Shown here one piece after another: positions 39,778-49,837 of a stretch of DNA of 64,000 nucleotides (positions are counted from its first letter, which is position 1; the number at the start of each line of letters is the position of its first letter). The position numbers were made by a program, and so were the translations under genes. Origin of the DNA: Cerasicoccus sp. TK19100 (GTDB lineage: Bacteria; Verrucomicrobiota; Verrucomicrobiia; Opitutales; Cerasicoccaceae). A model generated the notes under the pieces. The model made no database searches and had not been told where the DNA came from. It saw nothing but the letters and a program-made list of their open reading frames with translations. Location of the stretch: NCBI RefSeq assembly GCF_027257155.1, contig NZ_JAPWDU010000001.1, positions 744,001 through 808,000 on the forward strand, given 5' to 3'.

Positions 39778-42318
39778 TTATTCAAGATAGTTACTCCAGG
39801 CTACTGGCTGATCAAGGGCACCAACCGCTTTTACCATGCAGCGAATCTTACGACCCACGTCGTCCCTCGTTAATGTGTATTGGTTGGATGGGCCATAGGT
39901 GAGTGGATAGCCATCGGCGAACCAGAAGTACCGGAGATCAGTAACTCCCTCTACATTTGCACGGCAGAAGACGGTGCTACCTACAGTGGGCAATCCGGCA
40001 ACGCGTATTTCAGGGCGCGCGGTAAATGGCTCCGGCACCTCCTCAATCTGACTGGTCTTTTGTAATACTTCAACGCCGTCGATGACGTAATCCTGAGGTT
40101 CGCGCTTTTTGGGATATCCCTTACCGCTTTTGCCCTTGAGCGCAGTGTTCATGATCAAATTAGTTTCTTCGAGGTAAGTTGGCGCTGTTTTATAGCGAAA
40201 AATTTCCACCCATTCAGGATCGCCGCGACTGTTGTTGATGGTCACGTTGACGTAGGTCATGTCCTCGTCGATTACGAATTCCCAAATGTGATACTCTCCA
40301 TCCCAGACAAAGATACCTCCATCGGGTAACTTTGATTTTGGATCATTTAGTTCGCCTGCGTATACTTTAAATCGGTTATAGCTATCTGTATTCTTCGCGA
40401 AAATATTATGTTCACCCTTAATATAGGGGTAGTGATAATGCGTTGACAGGCCGTTTAGCCATGCTCCATTCGTGCCCTCGAACTCGAAGTAATCGATTTC
40501 GATACGGTTGGCGGTGCGCCAGAAGATGCTTTCGATAGCGTAGGACCAGAATGCAGGGAATAGCCCCTTTGCTAAGTCTTCTTGGGAGACTTTGGGGAAC
40601 TTGCATTTGATTCTATAGATTTTCGGGCCAGACCATGTATAACCATAGCCCATGTCATTGGTAGAATAAATCGCAGCGCTACGCCAACGGGAGTCGCCTG
40701 TAGGTATGACTGAGAGGGTCTGTTCTTTTCTAAAACTGTCATGGGAATAGGCCTCTGGTGCCTCGCTGGGGCGAATGAGCGGACCTTCGATTCCTACAGC
40801 AGAATTAAAGCCGAATCCGGTCCATAAGTCTCCATCGCCGCTGTTGCTATCTGTGATCCGCTTAGCACGGAAATCATCCATAAATACGCGCTCAAAACCT
40901 TGTGGTTCAACGCGTGGACCTCCTGCGTTTACACGCGTAACCTCACTTTGAATTCCACGTCCCCAATCATTCCAGGTAATATCGTCATGGATAAAACGAT
41001 CTGGGAAGTCTTCCTTGTCTAAATATGGGCGTTCATTTTTATAAGGATGTCCATCAGGGAGTCTGTCTTCAAAATTCAGTCGATGGGCGGCCCAGCCCGT
41101 CATTTTGCGAACCATGGCTTCAGATGGTTCAGTGAGTCCAAGGATAATTGCATCATAAGCCCATCCCACATTATCTTTATTACCACTGCCAATATAGGTC
41201 GATCCCTCTTCAATACGGTCAGTGGAGTAACGTGGAGGTTGCTCCTCGTTGGTCTTGAGTGGAATACCATTGACCGAGGCATACATCTGCCCGTAGCGAA
41301 TGCCGCAAACCACAACGTTCCATCCCTCGCCATCGGTCACGATGTTTTTTGTGCTCATGATGCGTCGGTCTAGTTTATCCTTATTTCTCCCGACATATTG
41401 TATGTTCAGTCCGGTCGCTTTATCGTACCAGATTTTTGGAGTAGACATACCTGGTCCGTCGCCGCGGTTTACATCTAATAAAGTGGTTGGCCCATTTCCG
41501 CTGTCAGCGTCTAAGCGAAAGGTTAAGATACACCAACGGTAGTCCCATCGTGCATCTTTGCGACCCAGCGTCGAAACCTGGGCACCTGATTTCGCGGGGA
41601 ATTCAACGCCGGCACCTTCAGCGGTTTTTTGCAGCTTGCTTGCAGGGTTAACTAGCACGGCCTCACGTGGGTAGACTCCTATTGCTGTAATCTCATCGAT
41701 CGTTCCAACTGGGACATTCTCCTGTAGGAAGGCGGTAGAAAGCCATTCGGGAAAGATATCGATAGCCCAAGGAATTCTAGTCTCAATATCTATAATCCTT
41801 TTAGGAACAAGCATTGATAGGGGAGGGCGATCCTGAGTTTGTTCAAGAATCGTAACCTTGCCATCGCCATTTGTATCAAAAGTCGTGAAGGTGATGGCTT
41901 CTTCATTGAGTTCGCCATCTTCTCCCAAGTTGAAATCCTCTTGATAATTACTGGCTGCTTTGATGACGGGGAGTGACTGCCTGGAAATAATATCACGCAT
42001 TTCCGGAACCTCGCGAAGAAAAACCTCAAGTAACTCTTTTCGCTCGGTGTCATTATACAAGCCGTTGCCATCTGTGTCTAATTCAAAGTATGTTGGCGTA
42101 GCTTCAACGCTCACCGTGGTTTCGACTGGAGCTGGTGACTCAGTGGATACACTTGCAACTTGTGGCGTGCTTGTTTCCTGGGTAACAGGACTGACCGGTA
42201 CTGCCTGTGCGTTCTTGTTATCAATACTAAGTGCTTCGGTTGTTTTTGCACTCTTTTGATTGCACCCACTTAAAAGGCACAGTAGGGCGCATGTTATAAC
42301 GGTGTGAGCTTTGTTCAT
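39778..42318 (-). CDS. GH16-like lipoprotein with EF-hand and LamG-like regions
   Basis: An 846-aa lipoprotein (lipobox LLCLLSGC). A Thr/Val/Pro-rich linker leads to two EF-hand-like calcium loops (DTDGNGLYNDTE and DTNGDGKVT). A LamG/concanavalin-like beta domain follows (about 190-420, for example WNVVVCGIRYGQMYASVNGI). A second beta-sandwich (about 450-770) carries the GH16 catalytic signature E-I-D-Y-F-E at residues 607-612. The C-terminus has an Ig-like RYFWFADGYPLTY domain. GH16 enzymes cleave beta-glucans, agars, carrageenans or porphyrans; the acidic residues needed are present, so an endo-acting surface hydrolase is likely. The exact glycan cannot be read. It is upstream of the FAD oxidoreductase on the same strand. 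Confidence 0.75.
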   Translation of the reverse strand: MNKAHTVITCALLCLLSGCNQKSAKTTEALSIDNKNAQAVPVSPVTQETSTPQVASVSTESPAPVETTVSVEATPTYFELDTDGNGLYNDTERKELLEVFLREVPEMRDIISRQSLPVIKAASNYQEDFNLGEDGELNEEAITFTTFDTNGDGKVTILEQTQDRPPLSMLVPKRIIDIETRIPWAIDIFPEWLSTAFLQENVPVGTIDEITAIGVYPREAVLVNPASKLQKTAEGAGVEFPAKSGAQVSTLGRKDARWDYRWCILTFRLDADSGNGPTTLLDVNRGDGPGMSTPKIWYDKATGLNIQYVGRNKDKLDRRIMSTKNIVTDGEGWNVVVCGIRYGQMYASVNGIPLKTNEEQPPRYSTDRIEEGSTYIGSGNKDNVGWAYDAIILGLTEPSEAMVRKMTGWAAHRLNFEDRLPDGHPYKNERPYLDKEDFPDRFIHDDITWNDWGRGIQSEVTRVNAGGPRVEPQGFERVFMDDFRAKRITDSNSGDGDLWTGFGFNSAVGIEGPLIRPSEAPEAYSHDSFRKEQTLSVIPTGDSRWRSAAIYSTNDMGYGYTWSGPKIYRIKCKFPKVSQEDLAKGLFPAFWSYAIESIFWRTANRIEIDYFEFEGTNGAWLNGLSTHYHYPYIKGEHNIFAKNTDSYNRFKVYAGELNDPKSKLPDGGIFVWDGEYHIWEFVIDEDMTYVNVTINNSRGDPEWVEIFRYKTAPTYLEETNLIMNTALKGKSGKGYPKKREPQDYVIDGVEVLQKTSQIEEVPEPFTARPEIRVAGLPTVGSTVFCRANVEGVTDLRYFWFADGYPLTYGPSNQYTLTRDDVGRKIRCMVKAVGALDQPVAWSNYLE

Positions 42319-42492
42319 AAATGTGAGTAAGATTAACGTACTGCTTGGAAGCTGTACCTGATGTTTTGGGAAGAAATAATATGAATTTAGGATTGAGGCA
42401 GTGGTTTTTATGCGGCCATTAACAGAATCAAGGAGCTCCAGGATTGGGGCAGTTAGACGGAGGTAGAGATGGGTTTCCGTTAACTAAATATA

Positions 42493-43185
42493 CTAATTAT
42501 TAAGCATCTCGGATATCCAGTTCAGCTCAACGCTGTCGGTGCCTGGCTTATTATAAAATACAATCGTGCTTGCTCGGTTTTCGTCTACTGGCCAGATATT
42601 AGTATAAAATCGTTTCCAGTCATCTTGAGTTCTAAAAGCAAACTGTATCTGAGTGGCGCTTTTGTTCTTCGCCAGTTTTATTTGGTTTTTCTTCAGGGTT
42701 GAGCGCTCACCCATTTCAATGGCGATCTTTTGATCTCCAAATATGCCAATCACTGGTTTTGAAGAAAGGTTTATGAAGTCAAATTGACCTCCTCGATCCG
42801 CTAGATTACTCGTATTGGGATAACCAATAATGGAATAGTTATCTCCAGTCCGGTCCTTGTTTATAAAGAGAATCCACTCGCTCGCTTGACCTTTGAATAC
42901 GAATTTGCCTACGGGTATTCTGACTTCAGTGCCAGCAGTATCCTTACTTAATTTATAAATAGTCATCTCAGGATTGCCACGATAGGTGAAATCGCTTCCT
43001 AGGCGTCCTGGGTAAGCGACAAGTTCTTGGTTCGTGTCATTGCTGTAAAAGTAGACTTGCCGAACCGGCATGTTCAGGGACGCAATTTTGAATTTTCGGA
43101 CAATTTGCTCTTGGTCTTCAATCTGCGCATGAGTCATTGTCCCAAATGCAAAGAGGAATAAGAGAATGAATGTTGAACATTTCAT
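42493..43185 (-). CDS. Secreted hypothetical protein next to the prepilin-like gene
   Basis: A 230-aa exported protein with a signal peptide (MKCSTFILLFLFAFGTMTHA) and a beta-rich body of unknown fold (VRQVYFYSNDTNQELVAYPG, EVRIPVGKFVFKGQASEWIL). No catalytic motif is visible. It follows the long prepilin-like gene after 20 bp on the same strand, so the two are almost certainly cotranscribed and may act together at the cell surface. I recall similar proteins beside Verru_Chthon-type genes in relatives, but that was not checked. Confidence 0.6.
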   Translation of the reverse strand: MKCSTFILLFLFAFGTMTHAQIEDQEQIVRKFKIASLNMPVRQVYFYSNDTNQELVAYPGRLGSDFTYRGNPEMTIYKLSKDTAGTEVRIPVGKFVFKGQASEWILFINKDRTGDNYSIIGYPNTSNLADRGGQFDFINLSSKPVIGIFGDQKIAIEMGERSTLKKNQIKLAKNKSATQIQFAFRTQDDWKRFYTNIWPVDENRASTIVFYNKPGTDSVELNWISEMLNN

Positions 43186-43205
43186 ATACTTGAAGGAATT
43201 GAGAT

Positions 43206-46200
43206 TTATTCAGGTATTTCTTCAGGATCTAGCCATCGGAATGATACCAGTTTGAATCTGCGTCCGAATGTTTCATTGATTTCTGAAAGTGCAATGCGTG
43301 TCTCATGGCCAGTAACTATATCCGCTGGCAAGTTTTGGTCGGCATTTTCACCATGGTTCACATACTGAGGTAGCCTTTGTATGACTGCCTCGCACATGGC
43401 CTTAGAGATTAAATTGCCGGTCAGTGGATCTTTTGCTTCGCCATAGGAGCGAATGCTGAAGGTGTCTCCTCTGACTCTCATTTGAGGTCCTAGCACTCTA
43501 AGGATGTCATTTTGAAGTAGATAGCCTGGTAGTCCCGCTTGGGGAGCAGGGACTAGGTCCTGGTCTGGCGCATTGTCTATGCCCCCGCTGGTGCCATCAT
43601 ATTGGTCGTTGATGCCTGAGGCATCTATGGCTGCTTGAAGGGCTCCCTTATCTCCCGTTGGACCCGAATGGAGACGTCGGTTTACGAAGTCTGCCATGGA
43701 AAGGAAAGGACCACGGGCTTGAACTTCATCGACGATGGCAGCAGCAAGAGTTCTAATATCCTCAGTTTCTAAGGAGGCGAAGCCTGGATAGTTGTAACTA
43801 CCGTTCTCGGCAGGACTGCTAAATCGTAAAAAAGTATATTCTAGATCACTCGGGCTCAGATCAGACTGACTGTAAGTTCGGGTATTAAAGTAGTCGAGGG
43901 AATCATCGGATGATGCCGCTCTCACACTGCCCAAGAACGCGGTCCAAGCATCTACTGAGGTTGAGTTTACGTTAAATCCTCCCTGGAGTAGAAGCTTGGA
44001 GGCAGCACTGTCCATATCCCTCAGGTCAGTGAGGTAGTCAGCGGTATCTTGGCCTTCTTTAAAATACACCAATCGCTTGTTCGGGAGCGGTTTATTGCTT
44101 TCAATGAAAGATTCGTCGACCTTTTCAAAAGGAGCGAATGTTTGCTCCATATATGGCCGATCATATCGCGCATATGGGCTGTCGCTGGGAATGTCTGTAT
44201 AGTCTACAGGAACTCCAGAAAAGAAGTACTCATCATAGAGTGCATCGTTAGACAAATAACTGAGGTCAGGTAATAGAATCTCGGCTCCAAGGTAGTCATT
44301 GTTAACGGGAGTGACTGTCGCAGTTTTAGAACCAAAGGGTGGGGCGTAGCTACTCCCAATCGCATAAGTGGGCATGATGTCAAATAATGAAATATTGGCA
44401 TGCATGAAATCGGTTACAGAACGGATCGGTTGCCGTGGGACATCAAACAATGCCAGCGAAGTTTCGCTGGGTTCTGCACCAATCAGTGAGGGTGACAACA
44501 CGACACCATCGTGTGAGAGTGATGCCTGTGGTTGATTGCTTAATCCGCCGACGCCTTGAGTGATGACACTAGTCTCAATACCAAGGGCTGGGCGTATGTT
44601 TACGTCATTCCCTAGGAATCCCGATTGCTGCATGCGACGCGGATTGGTAACTGAATACATCGGCAAATCGCCATTTTGTTCGGTTGACTGCATTTTCCAT
44701 TCAAAGATCGCAAAGTCTGTGACATAGCCGACTAAGGATTCAATCGGACCGAAATCATAATACATTTGGTCGCTTGGAGTATTGCTGTTGATGAAATTAA
44801 CCGGTGAAAATTGATTAAAGTAGATCTCTTTGTCTACATGGGGCATCCCAATAAAAAAGTCACCTTGGCCTTGATTCTCCCTCGTGTAAGGAGATCCTAT
44901 CTCGCGTTCTATGTAAAAATCAGTGTCAAAAAATCGGACGTACAGATTTTTGCCGATTAGGTTGCCACCTGAGTCGATACGCTCGAGGTTTTTCAGCGGA
45001 ATTCGTTCTGAATCGGGTACGGTATGAGCATACTTTCGATCAAAAGGCACTGCTCCCTCCAGGAGTATTTTGAATCCGCGTAAGGGATTATATTCTGAAT
45101 TCGAAAGCAGTTGCAGGCTGGTATCTTTGTATAATGCATAGGAACGATCTGTATGCAGACCATTCAGGAGGGTGGAATTTGCATTATAGCGCCCGCCGAT
45201 GAGTAGGGCCTCGCCGGGAGCAAAGCTGATTGGCTGCGTGGTGTAGTCTAGATCGCTCGAACCATTTCCTGACGAAGAGCTATTTCCTGAAATTAGGCGA
45301 TTTAAGAAAACACCATTTGTGTGAGGATTCAATTCATATACATTACTTGTTTGCCAGGCGGAGTCATCACCTGAGTCGCTTGGAGGGACGTTTTCGCCAT
45401 TATAGTTTTTAATGATTAACTCGCTTTCATCAAAGACTGGAGGTGTGCCAACCGCATCTGTGCGATAGAATTGAAGTGGAATATAGAAATTTCCACGAAT
45501 TTTGTAATTCTGAGCGGGTATGCTTACATTGTATGGATTCCACAAAACAAAGTAGGGATAGAAATGAATCAACAGTTGGTAGAAGTCATCTTCGGTGTCG
45601 GGCGTGTTGTCCGTTCCATTCTTTTTGCGTACTTCCAAGCCCATCTTAACGCCAGCGCGTGTCATGACAGGTGAAATGTTGTTCCACACGGGTTCACCTC
45701 GATTCAGTCCTTCTGATGGGCTGCGAGCTTTCTGGCCTACTTTAAAATCGGGGCGAGCAGCATAAAAATCGACGAGCTGAGGCATGAAGGTATTCGCCTT
45801 ACCGGGCCCATTCGGTACGGTGTATATACGCGGTAATAGCGTTGTCACAGTGCCTTCATCCATGCCTCTCGGGCTATAAGGCGTGTCATCTAATCCACTA
45901 TGTGGGATGAGTCTCTGGGAGTATTCTTTCCAGCCTAACTCATCAATTGGTGTACTCCCGGCAAGGGGCATTCCTTGCGATGAGTAGCCAGAATACCTAT
46001 AGCCGTAAAAGCTATTACCAGCCAATCCCTCATTAAAATACATTGTGTAGGGCAAATCTGGTTTGTGGGCATGATATAAGCCATAGAGCGCATCCCATGT
46101 TGGACCATGCACCTTGCTGTCGCTGTTCGCTTTAATGTAGCTTGGTAATGCTGCCGGTTCGTATCCAGATGGAAAGGGTGCAATAAACAATGGTGCTGGC

Positions 46201-47303
46201 TCAACCCAGTCATGTCCGTCATGATTAACAATATCGAGGTCTCGGTCATCTCTTTCCGCTAGACGCTTCAGGAAATCAGGCCATTGCTCTTCTAGTGCAC
46301 GGCTGAGGTCCATCTTTAAGCCTCCGTTTTGTGTGTCGGTGAGCAGACTATAGGAACTGTAGGTGAAATCGTGGCTATAAGCATCGCTGAGCTCTTGCAG
46401 TTTATTTGAGTCAAGGGCTTTCCCAAACAACAGTGGTAGGTATGAGAAATCGGTAATGCGATCAACATTGTCCGATGTCATTTGTGATGAATCATACCAA
46501 TCAAGGTCAGTTAAGTTTACCAGATCGGATGACTTGCCTTCCGCTGCTTTTAGTTGCTGTGCCAAGAACTCATTGCTGCTTTTATTATTTGAAATCGCAT
46601 CCCATATTTCTTCGCGGTTGTAAGGGAGTGCGACGTTTACCTTCAGCGATTCATCTTCGCTCCACCAGGCGTATGAATTGGAGCCGTCTAAATCGACTAA
46701 AGGGACTTCGACGGCGTCATTTGCCCCAGCTTTTGTTTCTTGGACAATTACTTTTGTGCGGGTAACTTGATTGGTAATGTCATTCGCTGGCGTTAGATTT
46801 ACTCCTTCCGGAGTCGATAGTAGCCATCGAGGAGCGTTGTCAGAGCCTGGTGCTGCAGACAGACCTGGTAGTTTGCCGTCTGTATCTCGGTTGAGTCCGT
46901 AAGACTGCATATTGTCAGGCAGCGCGTCGTCTGATTCGTCTAATATTCGGTTGTCCCAAACACCAGTCCAGTATTTGTTGCCGGCCGGTAACGCGTCGCT
47001 TAAAATATCAGCTCTGGCAGTGACGCGTTGGTCGGGACCAGCGGTTTGCTGTATTACACCAATAGCTTCCTGGAGTCCGTACAGAGCATTGAGTCTGGCT
47101 TGCGATGAATCTTTATTGATCGCAGCGTTTCTCGTTTCTATGGTGGTCAGAGAAGTCAGTGAAAGCGCAAGCAGTAGTATGAAAGCCATCAAGGATAAGG
47201 CAATTATGATGGCGAAACCTCTTCTGGGTTGGGGCCAATGCTTTGCGGTTTTCGCTGATTTATTATCGAAAGCCGATCTGGATGTGAACCTGGGGTAGCT
47301 CAT
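43206..47303 (-). CDS. Prepilin-like protein resembling Verru_Chthon cassette protein A
   Basis: A 1365-aa protein. Near the N-terminus is a type IV prepilin-like cleavage site and helix (RRGFAIIIALSLMAFILLL, Gly29/Phe30) without the usual Glu at +5. Next is a PilX/GspK-like amphipathic stretch (TIETRNAAINKDSSQARLNA) and a huge secreted region rich in Tyr, Asn and Pro. It closes with MADFVNRRLHSGPTGDKGA and RGDTFSIRSYGEAKDPLTG, which match the ends of proteins annotated as Verru_Chthon cassette protein A. In known cassettes A sits with three small pseudopilin partners (B, C, D); none is here, only a 230-aa secreted protein. The role is unknown; minor-pilin or surface-assembly function is inferred. 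Confidence 0.75.
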   Translation of the reverse strand: MSYPRFTSRSAFDNKSAKTAKHWPQPRRGFAIIIALSLMAFILLLALSLTSLTTIETRNAAINKDSSQARLNALYGLQEAIGVIQQTAGPDQRVTARADILSDALPAGNKYWTGVWDNRILDESDDALPDNMQSYGLNRDTDGKLPGLSAAPGSDNAPRWLLSTPEGVNLTPANDITNQVTRTKVIVQETKAGANDAVEVPLVDLDGSNSYAWWSEDESLKVNVALPYNREEIWDAISNNKSSNEFLAQQLKAAEGKSSDLVNLTDLDWYDSSQMTSDNVDRITDFSYLPLLFGKALDSNKLQELSDAYSHDFTYSSYSLLTDTQNGGLKMDLSRALEEQWPDFLKRLAERDDRDLDIVNHDGHDWVEPAPLFIAPFPSGYEPAALPSYIKANSDSKVHGPTWDALYGLYHAHKPDLPYTMYFNEGLAGNSFYGYRYSGYSSQGMPLAGSTPIDELGWKEYSQRLIPHSGLDDTPYSPRGMDEGTVTTLLPRIYTVPNGPGKANTFMPQLVDFYAARPDFKVGQKARSPSEGLNRGEPVWNNISPVMTRAGVKMGLEVRKKNGTDNTPDTEDDFYQLLIHFYPYFVLWNPYNVSIPAQNYKIRGNFYIPLQFYRTDAVGTPPVFDESELIIKNYNGENVPPSDSGDDSAWQTSNVYELNPHTNGVFLNRLISGNSSSSGNGSSDLDYTTQPISFAPGEALLIGGRYNANSTLLNGLHTDRSYALYKDTSLQLLSNSEYNPLRGFKILLEGAVPFDRKYAHTVPDSERIPLKNLERIDSGGNLIGKNLYVRFFDTDFYIEREIGSPYTRENQGQGDFFIGMPHVDKEIYFNQFSPVNFINSNTPSDQMYYDFGPIESLVGYVTDFAIFEWKMQSTEQNGDLPMYSVTNPRRMQQSGFLGNDVNIRPALGIETSVITQGVGGLSNQPQASLSHDGVVLSPSLIGAEPSETSLALFDVPRQPIRSVTDFMHANISLFDIMPTYAIGSSYAPPFGSKTATVTPVNNDYLGAEILLPDLSYLSNDALYDEYFFSGVPVDYTDIPSDSPYARYDRPYMEQTFAPFEKVDESFIESNKPLPNKRLVYFKEGQDTADYLTDLRDMDSAASKLLLQGGFNVNSTSVDAWTAFLGSVRAASSDDSLDYFNTRTYSQSDLSPSDLEYTFLRFSSPAENGSYNYPGFASLETEDIRTLAAAIVDEVQARGPFLSMADFVNRRLHSGPTGDKGALQAAIDASGINDQYDGTSGGIDNAPDQDLVPAPQAGLPGYLLQNDILRVLGPQMRVRGDTFSIRSYGEAKDPLTGNLISKAMCEAVIQRLPQYVNHGENADQNLPADIVTGHETRIALSEINETFGRRFKLVSFRWLDPEEIPE

Positions 47304-47415
47304 TGCTTTAAGGTATGAAATTGTCTATCGGAGAGGCTGGGGGTATTGGTTTGAGCAACGCTTTTGTCTGGGCTGAATCGCTGTTCTTATTTTACTTTTT
47401 GCCGTGTATTCAGGA

Positions 47416-47430
47416 ATGAAAACGCTTCAT
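47416..47430. promoter_or_regulatory. LacI-type operator-like half palindrome
   Basis: ATGAAAACGCTTCAT has ATGAA/TTCAT arms around a CG-containing centre, similar to LacI-family operators. It lies about 113 bp upstream of the prepilin-like gene in the gap after the FAD oxidoreductase. The match is weak and unverified. The rest of this gap holds nothing recognisable. Confidence 0.3.
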
Positions 47431-47464
47431 GTGTAAAAAAAATGATTTTGGATCTACCATCAAG

Positions 47465-48790
47465 CTAAGGAGCGACTTCGTGTGATACTCCTTTGGGGGC
47501 AGGTATTCGCAATTTTTCGAGAGACTTAATCACTTTTTGCGCCGGGATATTGGAGGGGGCAATGTCATATTTTGTTGCAAGAGCTGCCGCAGTACCTGCC
47601 GCTTCACCAGTAGAAACAGCATTTCCTGTTACGCGATAGCTGGCATGTGCATGAAAATCACCGCTGATGCATCGTCCTGCCATCAACAAGTTATCGATAT
47701 CTTTCGCAATTAACGCGCGTAGTGGTATGTCATAAGACTGATAGTGGGATACGCCATCTTTGCTATAGCCGCCTCCGTCTGATTTTTTGACGCTATGTAC
47801 GTCGATACCGAATTCGCAGCGGGTTATCGCGTCGGCATGTTTTACGCCGTTCATGATGTCATCGACAGATATCTGATAAAGCCCGCGGATACGACGTCCT
47901 TCGCGGATGCCAATATGGGCGCAAGTGGCGACAAGGTGGACCTTGTGCCATTCTTCTGAAAACTTTTTCATGGCCTCGACCGTCGCATGGATTTCTTTTC
48001 TGGCATGCAGAGTAGCCTTGGTGAGGTCCATGGATTTGAGTCCAGAAAACTCGTATTGGTGATCTACCATTAGCGCACATAGATCGTTTGGCAAGGGGAA
48101 GAGGGAAGGCATCTGGTAACTTGGTTCGTGGCCTTGTCTTCGCAGCATGTCCAGGAACTCGTGTTTCGGGATGCAGGTGGTACGTTTCGAGCCAATATTG
48201 CTATCACGCACATACTTTGGAACGCCAGCTACTAAGCTGATTAAACTAAAAGGCTGAGTCAGGCCATCGCTAGGACGCCCTAGATCAAATTGGCACCCTG
48301 CTTGTGCGGCTAAATCGCCATCTCCTGTTGTATCGATAAAGTTATGCCCACGAATGACCCTTCGGCCTTCCTTGCACTCAACATAAATCTGCCGGATCCT
48401 ACGATCAGTTGTCTCCGCGCCGGTGACTTTTGTGTGCAATAGTATAGTCACTCCCGCTTCTTCGCATAGCTGCTCTAACACTATTTTCATCATCTCCGCG
48501 TCATACACATCCCGATCAGGAGAGATTGCTTCCGCGGCACGAAGACGCTGGCGGATTTCCACTATCAGACCTGGTTTATTCTCAGCGTCCAGAATATTGG
48601 ATAGTAGTCCGCTGGTCCAAACTCCCCCTAGAGCATTTTGTGGCTCAATCAACAGTGTCTGGGCACCAGTTCTACCTGCTGCAATGGCAGCAGCAACACC
48701 TGCGGGGCCTGCGCCAGCAACGACAACATCGTATATTGTAATATTGGAAATCCCGTTGGGAGCCTCCATATGTTCGTAGGTGCTGCTCAT
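47465..48790 (-). CDS. FAD-dependent oxidoreductase (FAD_oxidored family)
   Basis: A 441-aa single-module flavoprotein. The dinucleotide motif is VVVAGAGPAGVAAAIAAGRTG near residue 21, then LGGVWTSGLLSNILD, the mid-domain NFIDTTGDGDLAAQAGC near 150, and a C-terminal FAD-contacting region LLMAGRCISGDFHAHASYR followed by GEAAGTAAALA. No signal peptide, so it is probably cytoplasmic, unlike the large relative at 36-39.7 kb. Such proteins are common in verrucomicrobial sugar-degradation loci and may oxidise sugar-derived alcohols or ketones; the substrate is unknown. It is upstream of the prepilin-like gene on the same strand. Confidence 0.82.
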   Translation of the reverse strand: MSSTYEHMEAPNGISNITIYDVVVAGAGPAGVAAAIAAGRTGAQTLLIEPQNALGGVWTSGLLSNILDAENKPGLIVEIRQRLRAAEAISPDRDVYDAEMMKIVLEQLCEEAGVTILLHTKVTGAETTDRRIRQIYVECKEGRRVIRGHNFIDTTGDGDLAAQAGCQFDLGRPSDGLTQPFSLISLVAGVPKYVRDSNIGSKRTTCIPKHEFLDMLRRQGHEPSYQMPSLFPLPNDLCALMVDHQYEFSGLKSMDLTKATLHARKEIHATVEAMKKFSEEWHKVHLVATCAHIGIREGRRIRGLYQISVDDIMNGVKHADAITRCEFGIDVHSVKKSDGGGYSKDGVSHYQSYDIPLRALIAKDIDNLLMAGRCISGDFHAHASYRVTGNAVSTGEAAGTAAALATKYDIAPSNIPAQKVIKSLEKLRIPAPKGVSHEVAP

Positions 48791-48986
48791 TGTGTGTGGA
48801 TTCTGGCCGGATTAGTGCGAGTCGTGGACTCGTGAAGACCGTGCTGCTTTGCTTCTTATACCTGCGGCGTGACTAAAATTACCTGTGATGTTTGACTGTG
48901 AATAGCGTAGGAAACGTTGGGTCTTCCCTTAGGTTGGATGCTCTGGTGTCAGAGCACATATCAATCCTGTGCAACTTGACTTAAAT

Positions 48987-49020
48987 ACGAACTCCCTTGG
49001 TGAAGGCCTCGGGAGTTCGT
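48987..49020 (-). terminator. Probable terminator of the PEP-CTERM gene
   Basis: ACGAACTCCC (48987-48996) pairs perfectly with GGGAGTTCGT (49011-49020), a 10-bp stem located 34 bp past the minus-strand PEP-CTERM stop. TATTTAAG follows in the direction of transcription, so the T-tract is poor. The remainder of the 264-bp gap (48791-49054) shows nothing else clear. Confidence 0.55.
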
Positions 49021-49054
49021 GCTTAAGAAAACTATTCCAAGATGGCCCTATAGT

Positions 49055-49729
49055 TTATTTACGACGGAAGCGTCTTAGCAGCGGTACTAGTAATGCAACG
49101 GGTAAGAGATACAGAGCAGAACTGGGCTCGGGAATTGAGGATATGCTAATATTGTCATATCGGTAGAACCCGCTTGGATTACTGCCGCTAGGAGTTGTTG
49201 TGGTGCGGCTAGGGTATAGGCGGATCGTTAAATCGCTAACATTGCTACCTACGAGTATCGAGCCCGTCACTGATGTCATGTGGGTGGTGTTATCGGCAGG
49301 AATCGATAGGGTGGCTGTCGTTGAATTATCAGGCTGAAGCGTCAGGCTGCCGGTGAATGAGTCGAGGCTGGTTTTTACGCTGCTTCTAGCATCGAAGGGC
49401 TCCGTGCCTGCATTTTGAGCGCCAAAATCGAACTGAAGGCTAAGCTCTTCGGGCAAGAAGCCGGATGTTGCGGATATGCTGACTTCGAGATAGCGGCTGG
49501 TGATTAGGCTGGTGCCTAAATTGGCCAAATCGGAGAATGCGGTGCTGGTCGCACTGGAAAAACCGCCGGACGTACCAGTCCAAGCTGCGTCATTTCCGGT
49601 GTAGCCAGTTTCCACGACTGTTGCAGATCTGCTGCCGCCATCAAATGTGTACTGAATCAGCGTCTGAGCGTTTAGTGAGCATACTGCCAGCAAGGTTGCT
49701 GCAGCGGTAATATGTAGGGACTTAAACAT
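49055..49729 (-). CDS. PEP-CTERM sorting domain protein
   Basis: A 224-aa secreted protein with a signal peptide (MFKSLHITAAATLLAVCSLNA). The beta-rich body starts LIQYTFDGGSRSATV, with Thr/Ser-rich repeats (DNTTHMTSVTGSILVGSNVS) typical of PEP-CTERM proteins with a laminin-like fold. The sorting tail is IPEPSSALYLLPVALLVPLL followed by RRFRRK. Function unknown beyond exosortase-dependent export. It is divergent from the LacI-family regulator, with 108 bp between start codons, so that regulator may control it. Confidence 0.82.
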   Translation of the reverse strand: MFKSLHITAAATLLAVCSLNAQTLIQYTFDGGSRSATVVETGYTGNDAAWTGTSGGFSSATSTAFSDLANLGTSLITSRYLEVSISATSGFLPEELSLQFDFGAQNAGTEPFDARSSVKTSLDSFTGSLTLQPDNSTTATLSIPADNTTHMTSVTGSILVGSNVSDLTIRLYPSRTTTTPSGSNPSGFYRYDNISISSIPEPSSALYLLPVALLVPLLRRFRRK

Positions 49730-49837
49730 ACTTTTAGGATTAGGGGTGAGAGTGTTAGGTTGATTAATCTTGGGTGATTACCTGAAGCAGCATTATTCAC
49801 TGGACCTCGCGTTTCAAATGCTTTTCTATGCTTATCT

